Part shown: piece by piece, positions 47,001-57,685 of the stretch
How positions within the stretch are numbered: the stretch's first letter is position 1
Layout: each line of letters opens with the position of its first letter
NCBI GenBank assembly: GCA_038049695.1
Contig: CP142456.1
Location: 70,084,422 to 70,148,421, forward strand
DNA length: 64,000 nucleotides
Reading direction: 5' to 3'
Source: Cinnamomum chago
Lineage: Eukaryota; Streptophyta; Magnoliopsida; Laurales; Lauraceae
The notes under the pieces: model-generated
Told to the model about the DNA's origin: nothing
The model's database searches: none
Seen by the model: only the letters and a program-made list of their open reading frames with translations
Translations under genes and position numbers: made by a program

Positions 47001-49592
47001 ACTCTTCTGCTTCTTTCTATTATTGTCTTTCATTAAAGCTTACATTTACCTGTTTCTATTAGAATCTATTGGCTTTTGTGTCATCTAGAGTCTAAGACTA
47101 GGTTACTCAGTTATTCTGACAAGCCCATCGCACAGTGGAAAATGCTCGCTGTTACACCCTTGAGGTTCTGGGTTCAGGTCATGTTACTTATCGAAAACAA
47201 AATATTATATTTTATATATATATATATATATATTCTTGGCTGAGGACATTTTTTTATAAGTAAATTTCAGAAGGAAATTCACCTTGTCAGAGAATTTCAA
47301 ATTCCTGTAATATATATTCTGCATTTGATGGGGAGAACTCCAAAGCTAATGTGAAGTGTCTTTATGCTAAGGGGAGTTTGGCATTTGTGGAATTCCAGGA
47401 AGAGAATTAGCAGATATCAGGCATTTGGAATACTTCCAATGCAGATTTTCACTGTAAGGTGCTCAATGAAGTGGCCAGCCTCCAGCCTCTCAGACTCGTG
47501 CATTTCCTCCTAACATTACCACCTCCAGCACACTCTTGTGGGACCCCTCTTGTGCATCCAGGCCCCATCCAAGTGGCACTAGCTACAATGTTGATGCATG
47601 AACCAGTACCATCCAATTAGTGGAATAACTCTTGGGCTGGCTTTACCCCAAAATTTTGCTGAATGGGAGTTCATATTTACCAATTCTGTCACTTGTTCAT
47701 GAACTGAAAAGGGGGAAACAAGTAAGGAGCAAAGATTATAAAGATCAGGCACTGGCAGGATTGCTAGAAACAATCAATCAACCTAATGTTGTCTTACCAG
47801 ACCCAAAAGGCGGCCCATCAATCATATAGTCCAAATTGATTAATGTTTATGGCAATCATTTTAAGGGTGGATCACTTGCATACAGTCATATGGTAAATGC
47901 ACCTTTGTATGGTGACATGGATTATGGATTTTAATTGTTGCAAAGAATGTCTCATAGGAAGTTCAAGTGGCATCTCCAACAATGGTCTCACCCACTTGAT
48001 TTGGAAAGCCGAGACTCGCTTTAATCAAATCATCCTAACCATTGGATTGGCGGCCTCCAAATGAATAGTTTAGAAAATCAAGTCCTCTTTAAGTTCTAAC
48101 TGTATGGTAGGTTTTCTTGACAACTGACACAAAGGTACTTGGCAGCGATGACTTCTGAAATGTAATATTTCCATGGGTCATCTTGTACTAAAAAGATTTT
48201 TAAACAATCTAAACAGGTGCACCAGTCATCTATGGATGCAGCATCTTCACTCCTAGTAACTGCACTCAACGAAGGACGTGATGTGATCATGGATGGTACT
48301 CTCTCTTGGGAACCCTTCGTGGAGCAGACCATCGCCATGGCAAGAAATATTCATTGTCGTCGCTACCGGATGGGAGTTGGATATAAGGTATCCAATGATG
48401 GGTCAATCATTGAAAATTATTGGGAACAAGTAGAAGAGCAAGAGCAAGAACCAACTAAGAGGAAACCTTATAGGATAGAGCTTGTGGGAGTGGTTTGTGA
48501 TGCTTATCTTGCTGTAGTTAGAGGGATGAGGTATTACTTTCTAGTTACTTCATTTCTTTATTATCATTATTTTTGCATGCTAAGGGTATTGTTGTAATCA
48601 TTTGGATGTAATGGGAACCAGGCGAGCCATACTGATGGGAAGAGCTGTGAGGGTGAGGTCACAGTTAAAATCTCATAAGAGATTTGCAACTGCATTTCCT
48701 CGTTATTGCCAACTAGTCGACAATGCAAGACTATACTGCACCAATGCCATGGGTAGTCCACCTAAGGTAAGCTTCTACCTTATGTTTCATTCTTTCTTTC
48801 TTCTGGTTTCTTTCTTACAAGGCTACTTGCTAAACATTCAAAATAAGCGGGTAAGTAAAAGGATCGCCTAAAAAATTGTGATTATTAGCATGGTAAACTG
48901 AAAGTGTATTACGCATCCTCCAATGACAATTATTTCCATTTGCTGGTATACTATGTTCCGACCAAATATAAAATGAATACTATAATGGCCCAAATCATGG
49001 GAACAGAAGTGTGTTAATCGTGTAATGCGTTGGCCCATTATCACCGGAGTTGGTTTGTAAAACAAGTTTCTAATAAATTTACCACTGAAAGAGAAGCAAA
49101 AACTCTTATTCACAATATGCTACTTGGAGTAAGATTAGTAATTTGTAGGGTTCAAAGTAGAGAGGATTACCTGCATACGGAAAAACTGCCATTTACTTTA
49201 ACATTATAATTACCAATTCTCATATAATTGCGATGTTCATTGTTATCACAATCATTGTTATTATGCTATTTTACAATGACGTTCATTATTGTTAAGTTCT
49301 TTACTATGAAATTCAACACTTTTTGAATGGCTGAATTGGGATAAATGTGCAGTTGATAGGATGGAAGGATGGAGACAATAAAGTGCTGGTTGATCCCCAA
49401 GAAATTGACTGCTTAAGCAAGGTAAGCAAGTTGAATGAGGATGCAGACTGTGTTTATGACCTCTACCCACAGACAGATACCACATGTAGACCATGTTCAA
49501 TTTGGAACGACATAGTGATGGCTCCTTCCAGAGCACACCTCCAACGTGAATTAAAGAACGCCATCCAAAATACCGGAAGTCTAACCACATAA
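44022..49592 (+). CDS. P-loop kinase with zeta-toxin-type fold, NADKc-related; eight exons, complete
   Basis: Exons: 44022-44142, 45164-45387, 45795-45856, 46332-46553, 46864-46990, 48217-48530, 48622-48766, 49353-49592 (TAA). All introns are GT-AG, phases agree, and the CDS is 1455 nt (484 residues). The family includes Arabidopsis NADKc (At1g04280), a calmodulin-dependent NAD kinase, and less studied relatives At1g06750/At2g30630; the fold name comes from bacterial zeta toxins, which are small-molecule kinases. Seen: conserved RLESFPHYVARQLGF (about 32-46); basic amphipathic stretch about 130-165 (ATRKQRFERITKDLKVTRVF), a candidate calmodulin site; Walker A GGGMGGGKST at 193-202; VVVEADAF about 218-225; DVIMDGTLSWEPF about 274-286 with D278; GVGYKV about 305-310. 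No signal peptide or membrane segment is encoded from this ATG, whereas NADKc has an extra N-terminal region. Catalytic activity is likely; NAD as substrate is inference. Confidence 0.93.
47113..47185 (+). repeat. tRNA-like SINE fragment in intron 5
   Basis: CATCGCACAGTGG resembles an A box and GGGTTCAGGTC a B box, about 45 bp apart, the order of a tRNA-derived SINE head. There is no cloverleaf that would support a functional tRNA. Confidence 0.3.
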
Positions 49593-49843
49593 GGCAGCTT
49601 CATAGAATCGGAGAGCCACAATAACGGCAAAGCGATTCCTTTAAGCACTAAATTCAGGTGCTTTGGAAATTTATGAGCTTAGACATAAATTTTGTCAAGT
49701 AGACATTGGTTTTGTGGATTATTAATGGATATAGCAATTGTGGTACGCATCTACTCAAATGTGTAGAAGTACAAGCAATTCTTATCATTTAAATGGTGTA
49801 AACCAGCAATGTTTACAATGCAAAGGGTTATCAGCATTTTGAG

Positions 49844-49849
49844 AATAAA
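49844..49849 (+). promoter_or_regulatory. candidate polyadenylation signal of the NADKc-like gene
   Basis: AATAAA about 250 bp after the TAA stop, followed by T/G-rich sequence. Another AATAAA-type site lies about 110 bp further on. Confidence 0.4.
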
Positions 49850-50259
49850 CAGTATGGATGGATGGGAAATTCACTATGTAGTAAATGAGGGTTTTTGGAA
49901 AATCTGGGAGCAAAAATGTAGAAAGCTATAATCTAACATATGAACGGCATTCTGTGAATAAATAGGTCTTTTCTTTAATCACTTCCATAGCCTTCCAATT
50001 TTCTTAAGGTATTCTAAATTTTCCATTTTCCTTACCAACTCAACTCTATTGTTTTGAAATTGATTGTTAAGTACATATTACATAAATGAATTGACTCCTG
50101 CACTGGAACTAAAACTGAAGATCAATTTTTGTGAATGAGTTGAATGCTAGAGCAGAGCTGATATGGCTTCTTGCAGACTATTTGCCTCGAGTCAAATCAG
50201 TATGTGAATTAGAAGTAATTTTAGCTTGAAAACCTACCTACTTTTTACAGACAAGTAAA
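49850..50259. other. downstream region of the NADKc-like gene, nothing recognised
   Basis: AT-rich sequence between the gene's 3' end and the TRIM. No gene or repeat boundary supported. Confidence 0.4.
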
Positions 50260-50554
50260 TCTTAAATTTCTTTAGCTGACCATTCCTACCAAAACCTCAA
50301 GGCATTAGTAGAGGCAACATAAATACTTTTCAATACTCCCCCTCGGGTGGAGCCCACTCCTCAACACTCCCCCTCAAGTGGAACCTGGTCGGCGCATTTT
50401 TGGCGTCACACCTTTTTCTTTTCATGCCGAGTCATTCCTCCTGGGATTTGAACTCGCGACCAGTTCACTCTAATACTATCTTAAGTTTCTTTAGCTAACC
50501 ATTCCTACCAAAACCTCGAGGCATTAGTAGAGGCAACATAAATACTTTTCAATA
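50260..50554 (-). mobile_element. TRIM retrotransposon, 295 bp, 76-bp LTRs
   Basis: LTRs 50260-50335 and 50479-50554, 76 bp each with three mismatches, flanked by an exact 5-bp target duplication GTAAA (50255-50259, 50555-50559). In minus orientation a PBS-like TAGTATTAGAGT (50467-50478; 9 of 12 to the initiator tRNA-Met PBS) follows one LTR and a polypurine tract (rc of CTCCCCCTC at 50336) precedes the other. A second CTCCCCCTC lies at about 50368. The LTR terminus is TA...GA instead of TG...CA. No coding capacity; it must move with proteins from other elements. Confidence 0.88.
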
Positions 50555-51117
50555 GTAAATTCTTACCATTTTGTGGAAGAAGTACTACACATCCAGCATC
50601 CACAATCCGATCTGCATTGGCTTTTATATTCTGCCTTTTCTTCTATCGGTTTTCACTATTTATCTCAACAAATGTACTTTCTCACTTTGGGTTCTTAAAA
50701 TTAAAAAATAAATAAATAAAAACATCAATAAGGAGCCTGTATTATCCATTTACTAGGACTTCCCTTGACTTATGGTCAAACAATTGATCCTTGGTCTCTA
50801 TCAACGAATGACAAAAATGCCCATTATTCTAACTCACCCAACCAAGTAATCTAAGTTTACTTAACTAGCACCCAAACTCCAAAAGAATTGGAAAAAAAAT
50901 GCCGTAGAAAAAACCTTTATTCGTGTCATCAATTTACTTTGTACCATAACAAATTACAGCTGCATTTGTCTCTTTGACTCTCGTGGCCCTTCAATTAGTT
51001 AAGGAGCAAGCTAGGTGCCAAGCCCTTCCAGAACCCAAGGCGCTAGGCGTACAACTAGGTGTGAGCCTATGTCAAGCAAACCTCCAGCTTAAAACAAGGA
51101 AATAAGCATACATGCAT
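50555..51117. other. intergenic, nothing recognised
   Basis: No supported gene. Short CATA repeats at 51105-51125 adjoin the LINE tail that follows. Confidence 0.4.
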
Positions 51118-51570
51118 ACATACATATCATCAAAGGCTTTGTCCCAACTATGTTGGAGTCGGCTACATCAATTTTTTATCTCCATTCTTATCTATCCTAA
51201 GCCAAATCCTCGAATGGATTGCACTTCTTCATATTTATTCTTACTACTTCCATCCATGATCCATGTCCTCTTTGGCCTACCATTTTCCTTTGTGAGCCAT
51301 TAACCTATATAGAACAACTTTTCCTCAACAGTGTCATTGTTGGCCTTCATTGGACATGCCCGAATGATCTCAAATGAGTCTCTTTTAATTTATCCTCAGT
51401 TGATGCTATTGCTACCCCTAAATGCTCCCAAAAATGCTCATTTCTGATTCTATCTTTTGTAGTTATACCACACTCATCTAAACATTTCATCTCTCTTATA
51501 CTCATATTGTGCATGTGTTGCTTCTTGATTGGCCCTACACCATAAATCATAGCCGGTCTATCGTCATCCT
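51118..51570 (-). mobile_element. RTE LINE, 3' end (RT C-terminus and tail)
   Basis: On the minus strand about 51347-51550 encodes a degenerate RTE reverse-transcriptase C-terminus: KKQHMHNMSIREMKCLDE, TKDRIRNEHFWEHLGVA, ETHLRSFGHVQ. Downstream (about 51124-51170) is the typical 3' end GTTGGGACAAAGCCTTTGATGATA. The 5' part is missing, as in most 5'-truncated LINE copies. Confidence 0.82.
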
Positions 51571-51965
51571 AGTGGTATGTGCTGACCACAAACTCCAGGA
51601 GCAGGTCTCCACTTCATATTAATATATTACTAGCACAATAATGCGTACTAAGAATGGGAGTACTTACCAAAAAAAATTGCAGCAACACACATAAAAATCC
51701 ATAGTAAGAGAAGTTGGGTGGAAAGGAAAGAGGAGTACACATAGAGTAAGTGTATATGAGATTTGGGATGGAAATGAAGTTGTTAAAAAGAAAAGAGTGA
51801 AATATGGAAAGAAGTAGAGTGGTTGCATGTGGAAGTTGGGGGAGAATGTGGGTTAGTTGTAGAGAAGGGATATAACTCCCTGTCAAAATCAATAGTTACA
51901 CTCAAAATAAGCTTTAAAACGCTTGGCTTTAATATAGTATAATATGCAACTTAAACAATTTTATT
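51571..51965. other. non-coding gap between LINE fragments
   Basis: No gene recognised; the minus-strand open frame at 51614-51892 is low-complexity and has no domain. Confidence 0.4.
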
Positions 51966-52047
51966 GCCAATCCCAAGGCTGAATAAAGGAGGGTTGCATT
52001 AGGTAGGTTGACACCCAGCATAAAGCTTTTATCACAACCCAAATATG
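51966..52047 (+). mobile_element. RTE LINE 5'-leader fragment
   Basis: CAATCCCAAGGCTGAATAAAGG to ATCACAACCC (shown by its ends), matching 60481-60560 and 3521-3592 in order: AAAGGAGGGTTG, TTAGGTAGGTTGACA, TCACAACCC. Only the 5' leader is present. Confidence 0.6.
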
Positions 52048-52865
52048 AAACATAAATATATATATATAATGTGGTTTTGTTGGATTTTATATTATGCAAC
52101 ACCGTTGTTAGTAAGATAAAAGGCATTTGGCCCATTTTGTATTCTACATCATCCATGTATAAGTCTATTCAAAATATTAAAAAAATAAAAAATAGATTAT
52201 AACAAAATGAATAGACGAAATGATAAATGAATCCAAGTACTCCATACTAATAATTCATAAATTAAAGCATTGTATTAAACAAACCAATAAAGGTAAATTT
52301 TAAAGAGCTCTAATGATTAATAAAGAAATTCCAGCTTCCATTTTAAATAAAAAAAAGTAAAATTCAAAAGCTTAAATAAAAAGTTGGGTTGGTCCCTTAC
52401 GAGAAACAAAATGGAAATATTTAGCCTTAAGAGAAATCATATAATGATAATTCCAAAAAAGAATCAGTAGAAAAGAATATGAAGAACGACCAAAGAATTA
52501 TTCATCTTACTTGAATTTGAACAAATTGAGCAATATTTGACAAAACAGTTATAAGAGAAAAATTACCAAAAAGAAAACTGTATTTGTTAACCCAACCACA
52601 TGCATGCTTCAATCCAGAGATTCTTAGATGGCAAACTTTCTTTTGATTCCCCCGAATGAACAAAGCCGGGAGGATGATGTATGCACTTCTTTTATTTGAA
52701 AAATTCAATGTAAGAAAATATTCTTTACATCAAGTTGATAGAGTGTTAAGGTCTGCATGTAAAATGAATCCTTAATGTGACTTATAGGAATGACAATTCA
52801 TATTAACTGCCATGGAATAATTTCCCGCAATTTACTGCACATAGTTGAGCCTTGGAACAAGTGCA
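52048..52865. other. intergenic, nothing recognised
   Basis: AT-rich DNA with a TA microsatellite near 52056-52068. No supported gene. Confidence 0.4.
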
Positions 52866-53105
52866 AAGGTCTTCAGATAATGTAAGTCCATTTAGTGTTA
52901 GTCAAGCCTTGTAGCGATTAATAGTTCCATTGGGATCATATTTCAGAGCAAAAACCCATTTGCACCCCAACCAAATACTTCCCTACACGAAAGTCTATCA
53001 AGTACTAGTCGTTTCCTAGAGCAGCCAACTCATCTTCCATTGCACTTTGCAATGAAGAATCAAGGACATCCTTTCTTAAATTTTGTAGAAGAATGACAAA
53101 CCGAG
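52866..53105 (-). pseudogene. pol: copia RT N-terminal fragment, decayed
   Basis: Minus strand reads AMEDELAALGND in one frame and GCKWVFALKYDPNGTINRYK-like (seen as CKWVFALKYDPNGTINRYKA) in another, the opening of copia RT, with a stop and frameshift between. It lies outside the 3' LTR of the larger element at 53770, so it belongs to a separate, older copia copy. Confidence 0.75.
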
Positions 53106-53769
53106 CAACCATAAACAAGTTGTGAGAAGGTAAGAAGGACTAGAAGGAAGCAAACTTGTTAATGGGTTGGTTCAGCATTGCAACTGTGTCCCTCTATACA
53201 AAGTAGTGGAAAATTTTAATGAATGAGCACTTATTTTGCATCATCTTAGTGGAGTCATATTCTTGTAATCTTTCCATAAAATCAACATCTGGAATACTAG
53301 AGTTACCTGGTGCGCGTGTGTTGCAGGGTCATGCATAACTTTTTTGGAATATAATTGCCATAAAGAAAAAAAAATCCTCGTCATGACAAATAAAAAAAGC
53401 ATTTGGAATATAACTTCCATAGAGAAAAACCCAATCCGGTTGAGCCTAATTTAATCTCCATAGAATAGCCTCCCCCATGCTTGACTCTTTTTTTTTTTTT
53501 TTTCATTTTTTGGTAAACTCTCGCCATCCATGACTTACTGGAACAGAAAGGACATATTTCTTAAGGAGCTGTGCCAGAACTGATAAATGGGGATTGATTA
53601 ATACTAGAGAACAAGTTAAAGAAAAACACAAGTTGGTATTCAAAACGAGAGAACCAAGAGACATTAAAGGTAGGCTCGACAATTCACTATTTTTTAGGCA
53701 AAAATTTAAAAATAGACCCAAATGGCCACTTCCATATCAGAATTATGGAAAGAATGGAAGCAAACTAGA
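53106..53769. other. decayed retroelement or intergenic sequence
   Basis: Probably more of the copia fragment at 52866-53105 (linker before RT) but with no clear reading frame. A T-run lies at 53488-53503. Confidence 0.35.
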
Positions 53770-54115
53770 AGAGATTTTTTTGTGTGAATTCGGTGCCTCT
53801 CAATGTGAGGGTCATCGATCTTTCTAGGATGCACTATGCTATTTACAGTAAGTTTGTCTCGCATAATTTTTTATTTATAGCAATTATATCTCCTTCATTG
53901 ATTGGGGTGATTACATCCTAATTAAATCTTGGAGATTATTGTATAGTATGGCACACATTGTGCATTGTACAGTATGATTCCTTCAATATGATGATCCCCA
54001 ATACTATATTAAAACCAACCACACCCGCCCCAGCCCCAGCGCCCCCGCCCCCCCCCCCCCCCCCCCCCCCACCCACCACACACACACACATAAAAAAAAA
54101 ACTCTCACTTTCCCT
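53770..54115 (-). repeat. 3' LTR-like repeat of the old copia, with C-run and CA-run
   Basis: Shares with 59991-60400 the ordered blocks TGTGTGAATT, CTCAA(A)GTGAGG, GCACTA(T/C)GC, AGTAAGTTTGT, AGCAATTATATC, TATCCTAATTAAAT-like CATCCTAATTAAAT and ATGATTCCTTCAATATGAT. Between it and the RNase H end lie a pure C-run (about 54047-54070) and a CA-run (54077-54090). A purine-rich stretch on the minus strand (AGAAGGGAGGGAAAGTGAGAG, about 54101-54123) could be the polypurine tract. Confidence 0.65.
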
Positions 54116-54327
54116 CCCTTCTCAAATTGATGTTGGAAAGTTTACGACCAACAATTTGCTTATAAGCAGCTAACCGAACGAACACATCAAAGATTTGGTG
54201 ATTTGGAGAAGACATCTTCCATCTCTAGATCAGTAAAAGCATGGGGAAGAGTAATGACATTTCTTTCAAAGGAATCACGGATGAATGACAACCGACTTCA
54301 ATATGCTTAGTCCATTAGGGTTGGCCA

Positions 54328-54656
54328 TGTAAGATACATATACCAACCCAAAAGCTTAAGCTGATAGGTAGAAGGCCCAAACAGGTATATGAAGCCATAT
54401 TAGGCCCATTACTTGGGTGATGTGGGATGTGGGACTTTCCCAATACTCCCCCTCACGTGCAAACCCAACAGATTTTATGGACGCCCCTGCCACGTGGGCT
54501 ATACAAGAACGACGGGATCGAAACCCGCTCTGATACCATGTAAGATACATCTACCAACCCAAAAGCTTAAGCTGATGGGTGGAAGGCCCAAACAGGTATA
54601 TGAAGCCATATCAAACCCATTACTTGTGCAATGTGGGATGTGAGACTTTCCCAATA
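54328..54656 (-). mobile_element. TRIM retrotransposon, 329 bp, 118-bp LTRs, nested in copia RNase H
   Basis: LTRs 54328-54445 and 54539-54656, each 118 bp with 10 mismatches by my count, flanked by an exact target duplication GGCCA (54323-54327, 54657-54661). In minus orientation the PBS TGGTATCAGAGC (54527-54538) is perfect and adjoins the first LTR; the polypurine tract GTGAGGGGGAG (54446-54456) adjoins the second. The internal domain is 93 bp in total, without coding capacity. It interrupts the RNase H sequence between LYTDNKSA and the following ANPN region, which rejoins across the TSD. Confidence 0.95.
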
Positions 54657-54661
54657 GGCCA

Positions 54662-55013
54662 CAAACTAATTAGCGCTTTTATTGTCAGTATAAAGAGGTG
54701 TAGCATGGTCCTAATCAAACCTAGGTTCAAAGAGCATTCTGCGAAGCCAAATAATTTCTGAATACGCAGAGGGCATAGCACGATACTCAATCTTAGTGGA
54801 GGACTTGGAGACTTGATCTTGTTTCTTACACTTCCATGAAATTAAGGCATCACCAAGGAACATGCTCCAACCTGTGATTGTTGGCCAAGTGTTGGGGCAA
54901 TCGGCCCAATCAGCATCATAATAGCCAATGAGGTAGAAGCCCACAACTAAATGGTTAGACCATCCCACTTGAAAGTGTACCAAGAAGATATTGACCAATC
55001 TGTTTGACTGCAT
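54662..55013 (-). pseudogene. pol: old copia RNase H, decayed
   Basis: Reads YYDADWADCPNTWPTITGW, ISWKCKKQDQVSKSSTK and SEIIWLRRMLFE, then LYTDNKSAN before a stop and the TRIM insertion. The remaining C-terminal part continues below the TRIM (about 54190-54322: SIRDSFERNV-like). Non-functional. Confidence 0.85.
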
Positions 55014-55063
55014 CTATGGGAAGATGCCAGGGTTTCATCATGAATTAAATGAAGAGTTGCATA

Positions 55064-55930
55064 TCACGGGGAATGTCTAGTGACGGTCAAGTATACAAGA
55101 CTCCCAAAAAAGCTTACAATATATCGAAAGATCAAAAAGGAGATCACCTTCATCTTGTCTATATTTGACATTAACTTCCACAGGGGTGTACACGAGATTG
55201 GAATTTTGGAGATGGGCAAGTTCAATAAGGTCTTTGGGGTACTTATGCTACCTAATAAATAGACCTTTGGAAAAAGTATGAACCTCAGAACCAGGAAGTA
55301 TGAGAGAAGACCAAGATCCTTCATATGGAAAGAGGCATGCAATGAGTCTTGAGATGATAGATATTGATGACACATACCGGTAACAATGATGTCATCAACA
55401 GGAATGAGAAGAACAGCGATGCTTCCACCCGTCTGTTGAAGGAACATAAAATGAGCGTACTGGCTTTGTTGAAAATGAAGTTGAAGTTTCTAACAAAATT
55501 TTCAAACCATGCTCTTGACACCTATTTTAGCCCATAAAGTAAGCATCACAATCTACAAACGTCACAAGGGTAGGGCTGGATATGCCTTGCAGAAGATGGA
55601 CGTAAACTTCTTCCTTAGGATTGCCATGTGGATAGGTGTTTTGAAGTCCATTTAAAAGACAGGTTATGACAGAGAATCAACAATGGCTAGAATAGGGCGA
55701 ATAGTGGTCATTTTCACAACTAGAGCAAAGGTTGCTTCATAAAATCCATATTCTTGTCGATTTCCAAGTGCCACTATTCGTGATTTATAGTGATCCAAAG
55801 AGCCATTGGATTTCAGGTTGACTAAATAAAATATATTTCCTATTTCACATGAAGGACAAGGAACAATATCCCATGTGTGATTAGATTGAAGAGAATCAAG
55901 TTCCTCTTGCATCGAGGAACAATATCCCAT
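55064..55930 (-). pseudogene. pol: old copia reverse transcriptase, decayed
   Basis: N-terminal part at 55664-55930 (SNGSLDHYKSRIVALGNRQE, FALVVKMTTIRPILAIVDS); C-terminal part at 55064-55521, where the usual YVDD box reads PVDDIIVTG, and MKDLGLLSYFL follows. At least three frame changes. Confidence 0.82.
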
Positions 55931-56204
55931 ATGTGAATGGATTGAAGAGAATCAAGTTCATCTTGTATTGTTTGTTTCTAACAATCATGCCTTGCAGCCT
56001 GTGCATAAGAACTATAATAGACAAGGAAGAAGGTAGCAATGAATGAGGAATGAGAAAAGTCATAATAGTCAGAGAGACGAGAGGGTCGAGTGAACCTACA
56101 AAGTCATTGAGGATCAGGATTGGGATCAAGCTCCAGGAGAGGCTCTTCGTGAGGTGGACCAGTTGTGATGTCTTCTCGATGATTGCAATGAACATGAGTA
56201 ATCC

Positions 56205-57030
56205 CTAATTTAAACCTTGTAATGGTTGGAGTATCAGAGAAGTCGGGAAGAACGGAGATGAAAGAGGAAGAAGTAGCAATGTGAGGTTGAAAAAAATAAT
56301 AAGTTTCAAGGAAAACAACATTACAAGAGACCTAATGCAATAAACCTTGAGATCATAACGAAGGTGTCCCTTTTGGTGAGAAGCATAACCCAAAACGGCA
56401 CATAAAATAGACAAGGCAAAAAAATATGTGTACTTTTCTAGAGTGGGGGAAGATGGACAAAACAGATACAACCAAAGGTACAAAGATGATCATATCGAGG
56501 ATGGTCAACATAAAGACAAAAATTGGGAGATAGATGCTAGAGTTTATGGGCCAAAAGGTAGCTGTTGGGGTAAACCACTAAGGAGATGACAGATATTCAA
56601 GAAGCAAGGTTTGAACCACATCAAGTAGATGGCAATTTTTTCTCTCAACCAGCCCATTTTGTTGTGGAGTATGAGGACAAGTGCGTTGACATATGATGCC
56701 TTCATTTTGTTTGAAAAAAAAAATCTTGGAATGAAAGAGAGACATTCCCCCCTGAATCCATGCAAAAAAACTTGGATACATTCAGAGAACTGAGTTTCAA
56801 TTAGAGTAAAAAAAATGTATAAATGCACCAAAGACCTCAAATTTAGCGTACAAAAAATAAATCCATGTGAACCGGCACAATCATCAATAAATGTTAAACA
56901 TACTTACACTAAAATGGGAGATTGTAGAAGCATTTCTCATATATCAGTATGAACTAAATCAATACATTCAGTGGTAATATCATAATACATGGGAAAGGGC
57001 AGGGCTTTACTTTTGCCCATTTTGCACTTG
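56205..57030 (-). pseudogene. pol: old copia integrase, decayed
   Basis: Pieces in order: KMGKSKALPFP-like zinc-domain tail and ITTECIDLVHTD near 56940-57030; [20 protein letters not shown] at about 56690, which carries the third catalytic (glutamate) site; LGYASHQKGHLRYD at about 56380 from the C-terminal part. Stops and shifts between the pieces. Confidence 0.8.
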
Positions 57031-57469
57031 AACAATAGAAAGAAGCATCGTGGAAAGACGGGCTAGATTTCTTTAAAAGCATAACAGAATTCAACATAAA
57101 TGATAATTTCTGTTTTGGATGTGAAAAACTTCCATGCAATAATTGGCATATATCATTGAAAGGACCAAAGAACAAAGCAAACAAAGATTTCTCCCAAGAA
57201 GGTGCTATTATCTGAAGAGAAAAGAGGTGGACCGCATTTAAGCCACTTCCTAATCACCTTCCCTAATTAATGATTATTGATCCTACATAATACAACCAGA
57301 ATGAGAAAATGAGACATTGCAGTTATTTTCAACCAATTGTCCAAGAAAGAGAAGATTAACAGTCCAGTCCAGAGAAAGAAACACATGATGCAAAAGTAAT
57401 GAATAATGAATATCACAAAACAGCAGTAACAAGAAGACTCTCCCCGTCTGCAATATAAACTTACAAATT

Positions 57470-57560
57470 TCGGTTATACTTCATAACATTAGTAGGATTT
57501 GTAAGTGAATAGGTCATATGATTTGAGGCTCCAAAATCAAGGTACCGAACAAAGAATAAG
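57470..57560 (-). pseudogene. pol: old copia aspartic protease, decayed
   Basis: Minus strand reads FVRYLDFGASNHMTYSLTNP; the active-site motif DSGA is changed to DFGA. Confidence 0.7.
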
Positions 57561-57685
57561 GAGCTGGTTTTACCTGTAGGAACAAGTGCAAAGAAAGCAG
57601 ATTCGATCATTTGCTAAACCAATTCTAGAGTAGGAGAAACTCACGCGGTAAAGGGTTGTGTTGGCATGAAGGTAGAAGTAGCAAA

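Noticed and set aside
47632-47829. 65-codon open frame between exons 5 and 6 of the NADKc-like gene
   Set aside because: Inside an intron whose flanking exons join in phase with family sequence; no homology of its own.
44022-49592. Bacterial-type toxin gene, suggested by the zeta-toxin fold name
   Set aside because: Eight spliceosomal exons and full-length similarity to a conserved plant kinase family; no antitoxin-like neighbour. The name describes the fold only.
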